41,961 nt of DNA, from contig JAGOHA010000017.1 in the NCBI GenBank assembly GCA_017996395.1, forward strand, positions 1-41,961, given 5' to 3'. Source of the DNA: Acidobacteriota bacterium. Lineage in GTDB: Bacteria > Acidobacteriota > JAAYUB01. The position numbers were made by a program, and so were the translations under genes. The notes below the pieces were generated by a model, which was not told where the DNA came from, made no database searches, and saw only the letters and a list, made by a program, of their open reading frames with translations. Of this stretch, positions 32,118 to 40,625 are shown in pieces. How positions within the stretch are numbered: position 1 is the first letter of the stretch; every line of letters starts with the position of its first letter.

Positions 32118-34745
32118 ATGTTCGATCTGGAAGACTCCATCCGGCAGTGGAAGCGGGAGCTGGCGGCCAGCTCGGCGCTGGAGGACGGCTATGTCGCGGA
32201 GCTCGAGGCGGGACTGCGGGACGAAGTGGCCGCCCGCGTGCGTTCGGGCCAAGCGGAGGAGGCGGCGTTCCGCGAGGCGGTGGCGGGGATGGGGGACGTC
32301 GAGGCGGTGGGCGCCGAGTTTCACAAGGTGTACACCACCCGCCGCTCCGGGCGCCCGCCCTGGCAGGCGCCCCTCTGCCTGTCGCCGCTCGTGTGGAACA
32401 TGGTCAAGGTCGCCGTGCGGCAGATGCGCCGCTACAAGGGGTACGCCCTGATCCACGTGGCCGGGCTGACGGTGGGCATGCTCTGCTTCCTGCTCATCAC
32501 GGTCTGGGTGCGGGACGAGCTGAGCTTCGACGGCTTCCACGTCCACAAGGACCGGGTCTACCGAGTGCTGTACGCCGAGCGCGACGGCGGCCTGCACACC
32601 GCGGTGTCGTACGCGCTGCCGCCCGGGATGGCCGCGGAGATCCCCGAGGTGGAGGCGAGCGCCCGGGTGTGGCCCTGGACCGGCTCCCTGGTGATCCGCG
32701 GCGACATCCGCCACCAGGAAGACGCCATCCACCTGACCGATCCCGACTTTTTCCGGATGTTCAGCTTCGAGTTCGTCCGCGGAACTCCGGAGATGGCGCT
32801 TCCCGACCTGCACTCGGTGGTCCTGACCGAGTCCGCCGCGCGGCGGTACTTCGGGGACGACGAACCGCTCGGCCAGACCTTGCATGTCGCGGAGATCGAC
32901 GAGGACTTCCGGGTCACCGGCGTCATCCGGGACCTGCCGCCCAACTCCCACCTGCAGTTCGAATTGGTGGGCCGGGTGGAATGGCTGGGCGAGGACCGGC
33001 TGGCGCGGTGGGAGGAGTGGGTGGCGCCCGCCTACGTCATGCTCCGGCCGGGGGCTTCCGCCGAAGCGGTGGAGGCCAAGGCGGCATCTCTGTTCCGGAG
33101 GGAGCTGGGCGAGATGCAGCGGATGATCTCGCCGGTGCTGCAGCCGTTGCCCCAAGTCCACCTCCGCGAGGACGGGACGCCGGCGAACCTGAGCCGGGTG
33201 GTCATCTTCTCCGGCATCGCGCTGTTGATCCTGGTCGTCGCTTGCGTCAATTTCATGAACCTGAGCACCATGCGGGCCACGCTCCGGGCACGGGAGGTGG
33301 GCCTGCGCAAGGTGGTGGGAGCCTCCCGCCTGCTGGTGGCCGCCCAGTTCATCGCCGAGGCGATGGTGCTGGCGGTGCTGTCCATGGGGCTGGCGGTGCT
33401 CGGCGGCTATCTGCTCCTGCCGCTGGTGAACGAGGCGGCTGGCCTGTCGCTGCGACTATTCGGCGACGACGCGTGGGGAATGTTCGCCATCCTGGCGGCG
33501 GCGACGCTGGTCACCGGACTGGTCTCCGGCAGCTACCCGGCGTTCGTGCTGTCGGCCTTCCGCCCAGTTGACACCCTCCGGAGCCGCGCCGCCGGCGGCC
33601 GCGGCGGCGTGCTGTTCCGCAAGGTCCTCATCGTCTTCCAACTCACCGTTTCGGTGGGGTTGCTCCTGTGCACCCTCGTCGTGGCCCGGCAGCTACGGTA
33701 CATTCAGGACAAGGACCTGGGGCTGAACCGGCATCAGGTGGTGGTCCTGTTCAACAACCCGCGATTGAACCGGGATTTCGACGCGTTCAAGGCGCAGCTC
33801 GAGTCACGCGCCGGAATCGTGCGCGTCACCGCCGCCTCCCAGAATCCCACCGACGTGGGCACGGGGCTGGGCGTGTGGCCCGAGGGAGGGACGGACCGTG
33901 ACCAGATCGGATTCGGCTACTGCGACGTGGACTACGATTTCTTCGAGACCTTTCGGATGACTGTCGTGCGGGGCCGGGCGTTCTCGCGGGCTTTCCCCGC
34001 CGACGCCGCTGAGGGTTGCCTGATCAACGAGAAGGCGGCCGCCGCGCTGGGGTGGCCCGATCCGGTGGGCCGCCGCCTCCATTTCAACCATCCCGGCGTC
34101 GATCCGGTCCGCCAGCGGCTGCGCGTCATCGGCGTGGTGCGGGATTTCCACTCCCGGCCGCTACGCGAGGCGGTGCAGCCGTTTCTGTTCCGGATGTACC
34201 GCCCCTGGCACTCCCGGGTGTTCGTCCGGGTGAGGCCGGACCGCGTGCCGGAGGCGCTGGCCGCCATCGGGGAGGTGTTCGGCGCGTTCGCGCCCGAATA
34301 CCCGTTCCGCTATATCTTTTTGAGCGAGTTGTATCAGCGACAATACCGGGCCGATCACCAGTTGGGGTTGCTGTTCGACCTGTTCAGCCTGCTGGCGTGC
34401 TTCGTGGCCGGCCTGGGACTGTTCGGCTTGTCCGCGTTCACGGCGGAGCGGATGACCAAGGAGATCGGCGTCCGCAAGGCGTGCGGTGCGCCGACCCGGG
34501 ATATCGCCACCCTGATCCTGCGGAAGTATGCCGGCCTCGTCCTGGCGGCCAACCTGCTGGCCTGGCTGGCCGGCTACCTGCTGATGACGGCGTGGCTGGA
34601 CCAGTTCGCCTACCGGGTACCACTGGAACCCGGAGTGTTCTTGGCCGCCTCCGGTCTGATGGTGCTGGTGGTGGGGGTGTCGGTGGGCTACCGGACCTAC
34701 CGGGCGGCGACGGCCCGGCCGGTGGACGCGCTCCGTTACGAATGA
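32118..34745 (+). CDS. FtsX-type ABC permease with N-terminal prefix domain (orphan, acidobacterial type)
   Basis: An 875-residue inner membrane protein. Residues 1-80 are a helical permease prefix domain (LEDSIRQWKRELAASSALED, then AFREAVAGMGDVEAVGAEF). A first membrane span (YALIHVAGLTVGMLCFLLI, about 112-132) leads to a MacB-type periplasmic domain and an FtsX unit of three spans with REVGLRKVVGASR; a second periplasmic domain and FtsX unit with KEIGVRKACGAPTRD follow, ending ARPVDALRYE. Two FtsX units give about eight spans. The family works with a MacB-like ATPase in export or mechanotransmission, but no ATPase gene is adjacent, the 'orphan' state known for acidobacterial duplicated permeases. 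AGGGGGGCGCC precedes the ATG. Substrate unknown. Confidence 0.9.
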   Translation: MFDLEDSIRQWKRELAASSALEDGYVAELEAGLRDEVAARVRSGQAEEAAFREAVAGMGDVEAVGAEFHKVYTTRRSGRPPWQAPLCLSPLVWNMVKVAVRQMRRYKGYALIHVAGLTVGMLCFLLITVWVRDELSFDGFHVHKDRVYRVLYAERDGGLHTAVSYALPPGMAAEIPEVEASARVWPWTGSLVIRGDIRHQEDAIHLTDPDFFRMFSFEFVRGTPEMALPDLHSVVLTESAARRYFGDDEPLGQTLHVAEIDEDFRVTGVIRDLPPNSHLQFELVGRVEWLGEDRLARWEEWVAPAYVMLRPGASAEAVEAKAASLFRRELGEMQRMISPVLQPLPQVHLREDGTPANLSRVVIFSGIALLILVVACVNFMNLSTMRATLRAREVGLRKVVGASRLLVAAQFIAEAMVLAVLSMGLAVLGGYLLLPLVNEAAGLSLRLFGDDAWGMFAILAAATLVTGLVSGSYPAFVLSAFRPVDTLRSRAAGGRGGVLFRKVLIVFQLTVSVGLLLCTLVVARQLRYIQDKDLGLNRHQVVVLFNNPRLNRDFDAFKAQLESRAGIVRVTAASQNPTDVGTGLGVWPEGGTDRDQIGFGYCDVDYDFFETFRMTVVRGRAFSRAFPADAAEGCLINEKAAAALGWPDPVGRRLHFNHPGVDPVRQRLRVIGVVRDFHSRPLREAVQPFLFRMYRPWHSRVFVRVRPDRVPEALAAIGEVFGAFAPEYPFRYIFLSELYQRQYRADHQLGLLFDLFSLLACFVAGLGLFGLSAFTAERMTKEIGVRKACGAPTRDIATLILRKYAGLVLAANLLAWLAGYLLMTAWLDQFAYRVPLEPGVFLAASGLMVLVVGVSVGYRTYRAATARPVDALRYE

Positions 34746-34774
34746 CCCATCGGGCGGGTCTCCGCATGGGTGGA

Positions 34775-34802
34775 TTGACAAATCACGGCGGGGTGCCATA
34801 CT
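34775..34802 (+). promoter_or_regulatory. Promoter of the WD40 gene
   Basis: Perfect TTGACA (34775-34780), a 16-base spacer and CATACT (34797-34802), giving a leader of about 45 bases. It makes the WD40 gene independent of the permease operon that ends at 34745. Confidence 0.65.
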
Positions 34803-34853
34803 GGGGCCGGCCCGGAGGGATGGGCGACGACCGAGGTTGAGGCGCGAGGTGCG

Positions 34854-35846
34854 ATGGGCGAAGACATTCTCATCCAGGCGGCGAGGTTTTCGCCGGACGG
34901 ACGGCGCATGCTCACCGGCAGCGTGGACGGCGTGCTGGCGGAGTGGGACGCGAATAGCGCCCGGCGCCGCCGCCTCCTGCTGGATCCAGCGGGGAATGAG
35001 GATCACCCGGCAGCACCGCACGCGGGCGCCTTTGGGGAAGGGGCCCCGCCTCCCGGAACGGACATACTGGCGGCCGTCCGCGGCGGCTCCATCACGGCGG
35101 TCGCCTGGTTTCCCGATGGCCGGCGCTATGCCGCGGCCGTCGCCAACGGCTGGGCCGCGGTCTGGGACGCCGGGTCCGGCCGGGCGCTCTGCGCCTGGGA
35201 GGCGGACGCCACGGCCGTCGTTGTGATCGAGGTTTCACCCGACGGCCGGTGGCTGGCCACCGGCAGCTGCGAAACCGGCACCACCACGCTGCGCGTCTGG
35301 CGGATCGGGGAATCGTGGGCGGCACCACCCGTCGAGGCGTTTTCGAGCGACCGCATGATCGGCGGCGTCTTTTCGCTGTCGTTCTCCCCCGATAGCCGCT
35401 CGCTGGCTTCGGGCGGCTGGGGGTTCTCGGGTTACAGCGCGCCCATGATCTACGACGTGAACACCGGTGAGCGGGTCAACACCCTGCCCTGGGATGCCAG
35501 CCGAGCCATCAGTTTTTCCCCGGACGGCCAACGGCTGGCCACGGGAGACGAGTTCGGCAAGGTCAGCGTCTGGGACCTCGAGCGGCGGGCCCGGCTGGTC
35601 GAAAAGGAGGCGCACGGCGGAATCGTCAGCCTCGTCCTGTTTTCGCCCGACGGGCGGTCGCTCCTGTCCGGCAGCTGCGACGGCGGCCTGAAGCTTTGGG
35701 ATGCCGCCAGTGGCGAACTCCGGATGGAACAGGCGTACGACGGCCTGGTCCTGGACGGCCGGTTCGAGGGGGACGGCCGCGGCGCGGCCGTCGTCACCGG
35801 CGTCCGGGGCGATGAGCGCCCGCGGATCCATCAGGTGAGGTTCTGA
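34854..35846 (+). CDS. Seven-bladed WD40 repeat protein
   Basis: A 330-residue protein made almost only of WD40 blades. Repeats centre on FSPDGRRMLTGSVDG, FPDGRRYAAAVANGWAAVWD, SPDGRWLATGSCETG, FSPDSRSLASGGWGF, FSPDGQRLATGDEFGKVSVWD, FSPDGRSLLSGSCDGGLKLWD and a last, degenerate FEGDGRGAAVV blade, enough for a closed seven-bladed propeller. There is no signal peptide, so it is probably a cytoplasmic binding scaffold or sensor. Blade 1 is followed by an acidic/proline insertion (residues 45-70). No catalytic domain is attached. The stop codon is 4 bases from that of the convergent TIR gene; in many bacteria WD40 sensors and TIR effectors are fused, which makes a functional pair conceivable. Confidence 0.9.
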   Translation: MGEDILIQAARFSPDGRRMLTGSVDGVLAEWDANSARRRRLLLDPAGNEDHPAAPHAGAFGEGAPPPGTDILAAVRGGSITAVAWFPDGRRYAAAVANGWAAVWDAGSGRALCAWEADATAVVVIEVSPDGRWLATGSCETGTTTLRVWRIGESWAAPPVEAFSSDRMIGGVFSLSFSPDSRSLASGGWGFSGYSAPMIYDVNTGERVNTLPWDASRAISFSPDGQRLATGDEFGKVSVWDLERRARLVEKEAHGGIVSLVLFSPDGRSLLSGSCDGGLKLWDAASGELRMEQAYDGLVLDGRFEGDGRGAAVVTGVRGDERPRIHQVRF

Positions 35847-35850
35847 CCCG

Positions 35851-36621
35851 TCAGGCCTCGTCGGGCGGGGTCGGGGGCGGACCATCCGATCCGTCACCGT
35901 AGCACCAGGGGATGAGTGCCCGGATCGCCGCGGGATCGGCGATGACCGGCTCCATCTCGAACATGCCGAAACCGCCGGCCGCCGCCACCTCCGGCGCCCG
36001 CGCCGGGTCGCCCAGGGCGACAATGGTTGCGCCGGTGCATTCGATGGGGAGGGCGGTGAACTGTTCGGCCGAGGCGCGATCCAGGTGGCAGACGCAATCC
36101 GGATCGGCGGCGTTCGGCAACCGCAAGTCCACCGCCGGCAGACGGTATTTACGGATCAAAGCGGTGATCTCGGGCGGCCATTGGGTGCGCCGGCCGCGCG
36201 GGGCGCCGCACGCCGTCAGCCGGTCGGCGATCGCCGGGACCGCCGGCCACGGATCGTCCGGCGGCAGCACCAGGGGATCCGCGGCCGCGAGCGTCCGGGC
36301 GGTCTCGTCCGCCTGGCGGCTCAGTTCGCCGGCGGTCAGCCGGTCCAGAACGGGCAGCAGCGGTTTCCCGGTTCCCCGGATCGCTTGAATGTCGCCGTGG
36401 AACCAATGCGTGGCCCGCTTTCCCCAGACGGCGGGCGTGACGACCGCCAGCACCGCCGCGCACTCCGCCAGCCGCCGCTCGTTCTGGCCCGCCAACGACG
36501 GACCGTGGCAGCCGTCGCGCCAGCGGTACCAGGTGTGGAACCCCTGGATATCCAGCCCGCGGGCCAGGGTCCGGGCCAGCGGCTCGTCGGCCGGGACGTA
36601 GGTGATGAAGACGAAGCTCAT
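35851..36621 (-). CDS. TIR domain fused to an MshEN-like (GspE N-terminal) domain
   Basis: A 256-residue soluble protein. Residues 1-95 are a TIR domain: FVFITYVPADEPLARTLARGL, GFHTWYRWRDG, NERRLAECAAVLAVVTPAVWG and HWFHGDIQAIRGTGKPLLPVL. The position of the catalytic Glu of NAD-cleaving TIR domains (four after the Trp, as in SARM1) is Asp77 here. Residues about 156-240 match the alpha/beta part of the GspE/MshE N-terminal domain: YRLPAVDL, then DRASAEQFTALPIECTGATIVALGDPA, and MEPVIADPAAIRALI. In MshE this domain helps bind cyclic di-GMP, but the RLGxxL helical half is absent. ATG 36621 is preferred because AAGGA lies 5 bases upstream; ATG 36627 has none. Convergent with the WD40 gene at 4 bases. 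Confidence 0.8.
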   Translation of the reverse strand: MSFVFITYVPADEPLARTLARGLDIQGFHTWYRWRDGCHGPSLAGQNERRLAECAAVLAVVTPAVWGKRATHWFHGDIQAIRGTGKPLLPVLDRLTAGELSRQADETARTLAAADPLVLPPDDPWPAVPAIADRLTACGAPRGRRTQWPPEITALIRKYRLPAVDLRLPNAADPDCVCHLDRASAEQFTALPIECTGATIVALGDPARAPEVAAAGGFGMFEMEPVIADPAAIRALIPWCYGDGSDGPPPTPPDEA

Positions 36622-36774
36622 GGGCATCCTTCGGCGAGGCTCGGGGCTGGAAGCTTGAGACTCGCTCCCGATCGATCCAGCAATCGCAGGTTTACAGGTT
36701 CACAGGTTCGAAGGTTCAGGCCCACAATCATCGGCGTACTCGTTCTCGCCATCGTCATCGTCATCGACTACCTG
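36622..36774. repeat. Short modular repeat remnant, copy F
   Basis: This gap carries GAGGCTCGGGGCTGG, GAGACTCGCTCCCGATCG, four tandem GGTTCACAGGTTCGAAGG-type units and ATCGTCATCGTCATCG. It shares the CTCG...TCCCG and ATCG modules with the other copies but lacks the GGGACCTGGG arms. Orientation is as in copy G. Confidence 0.6.
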
Positions 36775-37401
36775 CTACTCCTCGATCCGGAACACCGGCA
36801 GGCGCAATCCCCAGACGATGGCCAGCAGTCGGAGCAGCACCACCACGGCCAGTCCGATCAACGCGGCGGCGTCCCGGCCGACGCCCGCCGCCTGGAGCGC
36901 CACGTAGACCGTCGAGCCGGCGATGGCCGCGGTGGCGTAGATGTCGCGGCGCAGGATCAGCGGGATCTCGGCGCTCAGCACGTCGCGCACCATGCCGCCG
37001 GCCACTCCGGTCATGGTGCCCATGGCCACGGCGATGAGCGGCGCCACGTGGGCGGCTTCGGCGATGCGGGTGCCCGTGATCGTGAACAGGGCCAGTCCCA
37101 GGGCGTCGGCGATCGCCAGCGCCCGGCCGGGCGGCTGGCGGTGGCGGACGTAGAGGAGCGTGATCAGCGCGGCGATGGCGATCACCACCAGGTACACCGG
37201 GTCGGCGATCCAGAAAATGGGGTGGCGGTCCAGGAGGATGTCGCGCAGCGTCCCCCCGCCGATGGCGGTGACCACGGCGATCACCAGCACGCCGAGCAGG
37301 TCCAGCCCCTTGCGCCCGGCGGACAGGGCGCCGCTGGCGGCGAACACGGCCACGCCCACGAGATCGAGCACATGGAGCAGGGTTGCGGGTTGCTGGAACA
37401 T
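36775..37401 (-). CDS. TRIC-type trimeric intracellular cation channel family protein (UPF0126)
   Basis: A 208-residue inner membrane protein with seven hydrophobic segments in two related halves. Each half carries the signature: [42 protein letters not shown] region near 15-56, and [41 protein letters not shown] region near 100-140; the paired GGGTLRD and GGMVRD motifs are diagnostic. Prokaryotic TRIC proteins conduct monovalent cations. No Shine-Dalgarno site is seen; the -10-like TATTAT (minus strand, 37413-37418) puts transcription start about 5 bases from the ATG, so translation may be leaderless. It follows the LOG gene by 72 bases on the same strand. Confidence 0.92.
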   Translation of the reverse strand: MFQQPATLLHVLDLVGVAVFAASGALSAGRKGLDLLGVLVIAVVTAIGGGTLRDILLDRHPIFWIADPVYLVVIAIAALITLLYVRHRQPPGRALAIADALGLALFTITGTRIAEAAHVAPLIAVAMGTMTGVAGGMVRDVLSAEIPLILRRDIYATAAIAGSTVYVALQAAGVGRDAAALIGLAVVVLLRLLAIVWGLRLPVFRIEE

Positions 37402-37473
37402 CGGCTGAGATGATAATACAGGGAGGCGGCCGCCGTCCACCGGGGAACGCGGGCGCGGCGGCCGGCCGCGGCG

Positions 37474-38076
37474 TCAGCGGTCGCGCACGGCGAAGCGCCG
37501 CACGTCCTCGCTCCAGGGGGGCGCCGCGGCGATGGCGTCGGGCACCGCTTCGGGCTCGGCGACCACCTGCCACATGGACCGGTGGCGCTCGTCCATGAAG
37601 CGCTCGGCGATGGCGCTTTCCAGCAGCCGGACCAGCGGGTCGAAGAAGTTGCGCGTGTTCACCAGGATGATGGGGTTCAGGTACAGCCCGAGCCGCTTGA
37701 GGGTGACGGCCTCCAGCAGCTCCTCCAGGGTTCCGCAGCCGCCCGGCAGCGCCACGGCGGCGGCGCTCTCGGCCAGCATCAGGTGCTTCCGGACGCGCAT
37801 GTCCTCCACCAGGCGGAGCTCCGTGAGGCCGGGGTGCCCCCACTCCAGGTCGGCCATGAACCGCGGCAGCACGCCGGTGACGCGGCCGCCGTGGGCGAGC
37901 GCGCCGTCGGCCAGCGCGCCCATGGAGCCCATGCCGCCGCCGCCGTAGATGACGGGATAGCCGCAGTCGGCCAGCGCCACGCCGAGACGGAAGGCGGCGT
38001 CGCGGTAGGCGGCGTCGGCCGCCGGGCTCGAGGCGCAGTAGACGCAGACGGGCGCTCGGTTTTCCGTTTGAACCAT
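37474..38076 (-). CDS. LOG family protein (nucleoside 5'-monophosphate phosphoribohydrolase-like)
   Basis: A 200-residue cytoplasmic enzyme of the Lonely Guy / TIGR00730 family, related to lysine-decarboxylase-like Rossmann proteins. The nucleotide-binding YGGGGMGSMGALADGAL (44-60), the Arg-Lys pair in MRVRKHLM (96-97) and the hallmark PGGCGTLEE (111-119) are all present. Members split a ribose 5-phosphate from purine nucleotides; in plants this activates cytokinins, in bacteria the role is often unknown. Length is typical. No good Shine-Dalgarno site is visible, but a clear promoter lies at 38122-38150. Confidence 0.93.
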   Translation of the reverse strand: MVQTENRAPVCVYCASSPAADAAYRDAAFRLGVALADCGYPVIYGGGGMGSMGALADGALAHGGRVTGVLPRFMADLEWGHPGLTELRLVEDMRVRKHLMLAESAAAVALPGGCGTLEELLEAVTLKRLGLYLNPIILVNTRNFFDPLVRLLESAIAERFMDERHRSMWQVVAEPEAVPDAIAAAPPWSEDVRRFAVRDR

Positions 38077-38121
38077 GATTCAGCCCCGTTCGCCGGCCGC
38101 TTTCCCGGGCCGGACCGACTC

Positions 38122-38150
38122 ACTATATGACTCCGGAGAGGCGGATACAA
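38122..38150 (-). promoter_or_regulatory. Promoter of the LOG gene
   Basis: On the minus strand TTGTAT (38145-38150), a 17-base spacer and TATAGT (38122-38127). The leader is about 40 bases. Confidence 0.6.
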
Positions 38151-38200
38151 GCCCCAAGATGCCGGCTACCGCGGACGGCGTGATGACGGCCCCCGGGAAT

Positions 38201-38578
38201 CTAAGCGGGCGATTCCGGAGACGGCTTCGGGCGGGTCGCCCGCCAGGCCGCGAGGAAGAGGATGGCGAGAACCAGGTCCACGCCGGCGGCCGGCACCATG
38301 CCGAAATCCGTCCGCCCGGCGGCGAACAACCAGGTGATGCTGACGAAGCTCAGGGTTTTGACCAGGATGGCCGGGAGCATGATGGGGCGGTAACGGGCCG
38401 GGTCGGTGGCCAGGACGAGGTAGAGAATCTGCCAGACGAGATTGATGCCGACAAAACCGTAAAAGAAGACGGGATGCTCCAGACCGGGGGCCATCCGGTG
38501 TTCCATGAAGTACATCGGCGCCACGGCGAGAATCCCGAAAATTCCGGCGATCCGGAACACCCATCTGGCGAATGTCAT
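38201..38578 (-). CDS. Small four-span membrane protein, function unknown
   Basis: A 125-residue protein with four hydrophobic segments: FRIAGIFGILAVAPMYF, FFYGFVGINLVWQILYLVLA, LPAILVKTLSFVSITWLFAA and AAGVDLVLAILFLAAW, then a short polar tail. I do not recognise a named family with confidence, though the layout resembles small DUF membrane proteins of unknown role. The start at 38578 has GGAGG about 9 bases upstream; longer in-frame starts give non-membrane sequence. It sits upstream of the LOG gene on the same strand, but the LOG gene has its own promoter. Confidence 0.75.
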   Translation of the reverse strand: MTFARWVFRIAGIFGILAVAPMYFMEHRMAPGLEHPVFFYGFVGINLVWQILYLVLATDPARYRPIMLPAILVKTLSFVSITWLFAAGRTDFGMVPAAGVDLVLAILFLAAWRATRPKPSPESPA

Positions 38579-38955
38579 GGCTATGTTCCTCCGCGTGAGT
38601 TGGATTCCACCGAGTCCGGAACCTGCAACGGTTCGGATCCGGCCGGAGGGCCGGTGCGGTCCTGTCATCTGGCGGACAGACGAAGACCTGCACCCCACAC
38701 ACGGATGTACGCCGACTGGGGATCGGATGTTCCCGGAGCGGCCAAGCGGGAAGATCGGCGCCGCCGGCACACCGCCATACCCTCACTCACCGACGTCGGA
38801 TCGGGTTCGCCGTGGCTGTGGAGCTGTTCGGTCTTGGGGTGGAAGGCGCAGTGGAACAGGATGAACAGCCCCAGTCCGCGCGTTTGGTTGATCGTCCCCC
38901 CTCCGCCATCAGCACGGCGCAGTCCCCGCTGCATACCGGCGGGTCGGGCGCTGCT
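38579..38955. other. Intergenic stretch, no gene seen
   Basis: These 377 bases between two minus-strand genes contain only the GGAGG of the small membrane protein gene as a recognisable signal. Short open frames exist on both strands but lack family resemblance and ribosome binding sites. It could be decayed coding sequence, but I cannot show that. Confidence 0.35.
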
Positions 38956-39453
38956 TTATCCGCCGATGACCACGGTCCAGGGACGGACGCGCCATTCGGC
39001 AATCAATCCGTTCTGCACGTACGGGTCGCTCTCGGCAAACGCCTCGGCCACACGGGGCGAGTCGCCGCGGAACACCAGCACCGCGCCGTCGGCGGGTTCG
39101 GCGAAGGCGCCGGCCATGACGAGCTCGCCCCGGGCGTGGGCCGCTTGGGCCAGGGCCAGGTGCGCGTCCCGGAACGGCGCGCGGCGGGCCACATAGTTCT
39201 CGACGGTGGTGTAGAACAGCAGATGGTAGCGCCCGGCGGATTCCGGCCGGCGCTGCTCCGTGGCCCGCTGAGCGCGGTAGGCCTGCAAGGCGGCGGTCAG
39301 TGACGCGCCGGCGCCGAACGCCCCGGCGATGAGGGCGATCAGACCGGCCATGCTGGTCGTGCCCGCCAGCGTCTGCAGCGCTGCGGCGGTCGACGCCAGG
39401 AAACAGGCCAGGACGATCAGGTTCAACATCAGATGGCGGCGGGACTGAGTCAT
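38956..39453 (-). CDS. YciI-like domain protein with N-terminal membrane segments
   Basis: A 165-residue protein. Residues 8-27 and 34-56 are hydrophobic (LMLNLIVLACFLASTAAAL; MAGLIALIAGAFGAGASL), probably two membrane spans. Residues 75-165 match the YciI/YCII ferredoxin-like fold: HLLFYTTVENYVARRAPFRDAHLALAQ, GELVMAGAFAEPADGAVLVFRGDS and DPYVQNGLIAEWRVRPW, including the conserved His and the AESDPY motif (Asp) typical of the family. Most YciI proteins are soluble and their chemistry is poorly known. AGGAGG lies 5 bases upstream, and its ATG overlaps the stop of the SnoaL-like gene as ATGA, so the two are translationally coupled. Confidence 0.85.
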   Translation of the reverse strand: MTQSRRHLMLNLIVLACFLASTAAALQTLAGTTSMAGLIALIAGAFGAGASLTAALQAYRAQRATEQRRPESAGRYHLLFYTTVENYVARRAPFRDAHLALAQAAHARGELVMAGAFAEPADGAVLVFRGDSPRVAEAFAESDPYVQNGLIAEWRVRPWTVVIGG

Positions 39454-39917
39454 GGAATGCCTCCTGAATCGGATGGGCCGGCGGCGCCGAGCTGGTCTAA
39501 CAGGTCAAGACCGTCCCACTCGCCCCAGCGCTCGGTGATCCGCCCGCCGGCGATGCGGATGATCTCGATGCCGCGGAAGGTGATCCGCCGCCCGGTAGGC
39601 GCCGCGCCGAGGAACACGCCGCGATGGGTGCCGGCAGCGGTCCAGCGGATGGCCACCGTGGCGGTGGCGGTGTCCACCACCAGGTCCTCGGTGGTCGTTT
39701 CGAAGTCGGGGAACGCGGCGAAGAGCTCCGCCACGCCCGCCGCGTAGGCAGCCAGCCCCGGATCGCGGCCGGCGGGTGAGCGGTCCCGGAAGTCGGGCGC
39801 GTGCAGCTGAGCCAGGGCCGCCAGGTCGCGCTGCCGCCAGACGCGTTCCATCCAGTTGACGGCCACCGCCGCCAGGGCGGCGTACTCGGGATCGGGTGCG
39901 GTGGGCTGTGACGTCAT
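39450..39917 (-). CDS. SnoaL-like / ester cyclase family protein
   Basis: A 155-residue protein of the NTF2-like (SnoaL) fold: NWMERVWRQRDLAALAQLHAPDFRDRSPAG, GLAAYAAGVAELFAAFPDFETTTEDLVVDTATATVAIRW (in pieces), GTHRGVFLGAAPTGRRITFRGIEIIRI, and GGRITERWGEWDGLDLLDQLG, the closing motif of this group. Such proteins act as polyketide cyclases or small-molecule hydrolases; the substrate is unknown. ATG 39917 is preferred because GGGAGG lies 9 bases upstream; ATG 39926 directly abuts that site. The stop overlaps the YciI-like start by four bases. Confidence 0.87.
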   Translation of the reverse strand: MTSQPTAPDPEYAALAAVAVNWMERVWRQRDLAALAQLHAPDFRDRSPAGRDPGLAAYAAGVAELFAAFPDFETTTEDLVVDTATATVAIRWTAAGTHRGVFLGAAPTGRRITFRGIEIIRIAGGRITERWGEWDGLDLLDQLGAAGPSDSGGIP

Positions 39918-39998
39918 GTCGACCATCCTCCCGAGGATGCGATAACGGCTGGCGGCGGCTGTAGGATGCCTGAAGCCAGCGCCGCCTCGTCCGGGACG

Positions 39999-40625
39999 TT
40001 AGTCGTCCCGCGGCGTGTAGCCGTCCAGATATTCGAGCTTCGGACGAACGAGCACGTCCCATGCCATGGGATCGTCGAAGTATATGCCCACGATCGCCAC
40101 CAGAAATGTTTTCTTGCCCCGACGGGTGAGAAAGACGTTGCCGGCGGGTCCCGCCCGGCCCGGGACGACGGCGCAGTACGACTCGTCGCCCCAGCGGTAG
40201 AAATCGGGGACCTCCCGGAGAGAGCCGCCGCCGATCTGGGTGCCGACGCCGATGCCGCCCTTGAACAGGCGGTAGCTGTCGGCGGCGTCGGCTACGGAGT
40301 TTTCGAAGCCGACGACGGTGTTGATATAGAACACCTCGGCGGCGCCCTCCGGGGTTTCGAATGCATATTCGACTTCCAGCGATCCGTCGAAATAATGGTT
40401 CCGCCGGAAGGTCTCCTGGCCCTGGAGCGTGTCGGGATCGATGCCGAATCCGGCCAGATCCTGTTTCGTGACGAGGAGGGGCCGGTCCGCTACGCGGACG
40501 CGGCTCTCGGTGCAGCTGGTCAGGAGCGTGGCCGCCAGGATCAGACCGAGCGCGGCGGCGGCGCCCCGGTAAAACGGGGCGACCGGTCGTCCACGGGGGT
40601 GGTTGAGGCGACCGGAATCAGGCAT
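39999..40625 (-). CDS. Predicted lipoprotein, function unknown
   Basis: A 208-residue protein. After a basic, proline-rich N-region, the segment AAALGLILAATLLTSC ends in a clear lipobox with Cys38, predicting lipid attachment and an envelope location. The mature part has FDGSLEVEYAFETPEG and a closing EYLDGYTPRDD but no family I know. The start overlaps the upstream membrane protein gene by 8 bases, so these two are co-translated and may act together in the envelope. Confidence 0.78.
   Translation of the reverse strand: MPDSGRLNHPRGRPVAPFYRGAAAALGLILAATLLTSCTESRVRVADRPLLVTKQDLAGFGIDPDTLQGQETFRRNHYFDGSLEVEYAFETPEGAAEVFYINTVVGFENSVADAADSYRLFKGGIGVGTQIGGGSLREVPDFYRWGDESYCAVVPGRAGPAGNVFLTRRGKKTFLVAIVGIYFDDPMAWDVLVRPKLEYLDGYTPRDD

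Noticed and set aside
38665-39303. Open frames on both strands in the gap before the YciI-like gene
   Set aside because: No ribosome binding site, no family resemblance, and one overlaps the YciI-like gene antisense.
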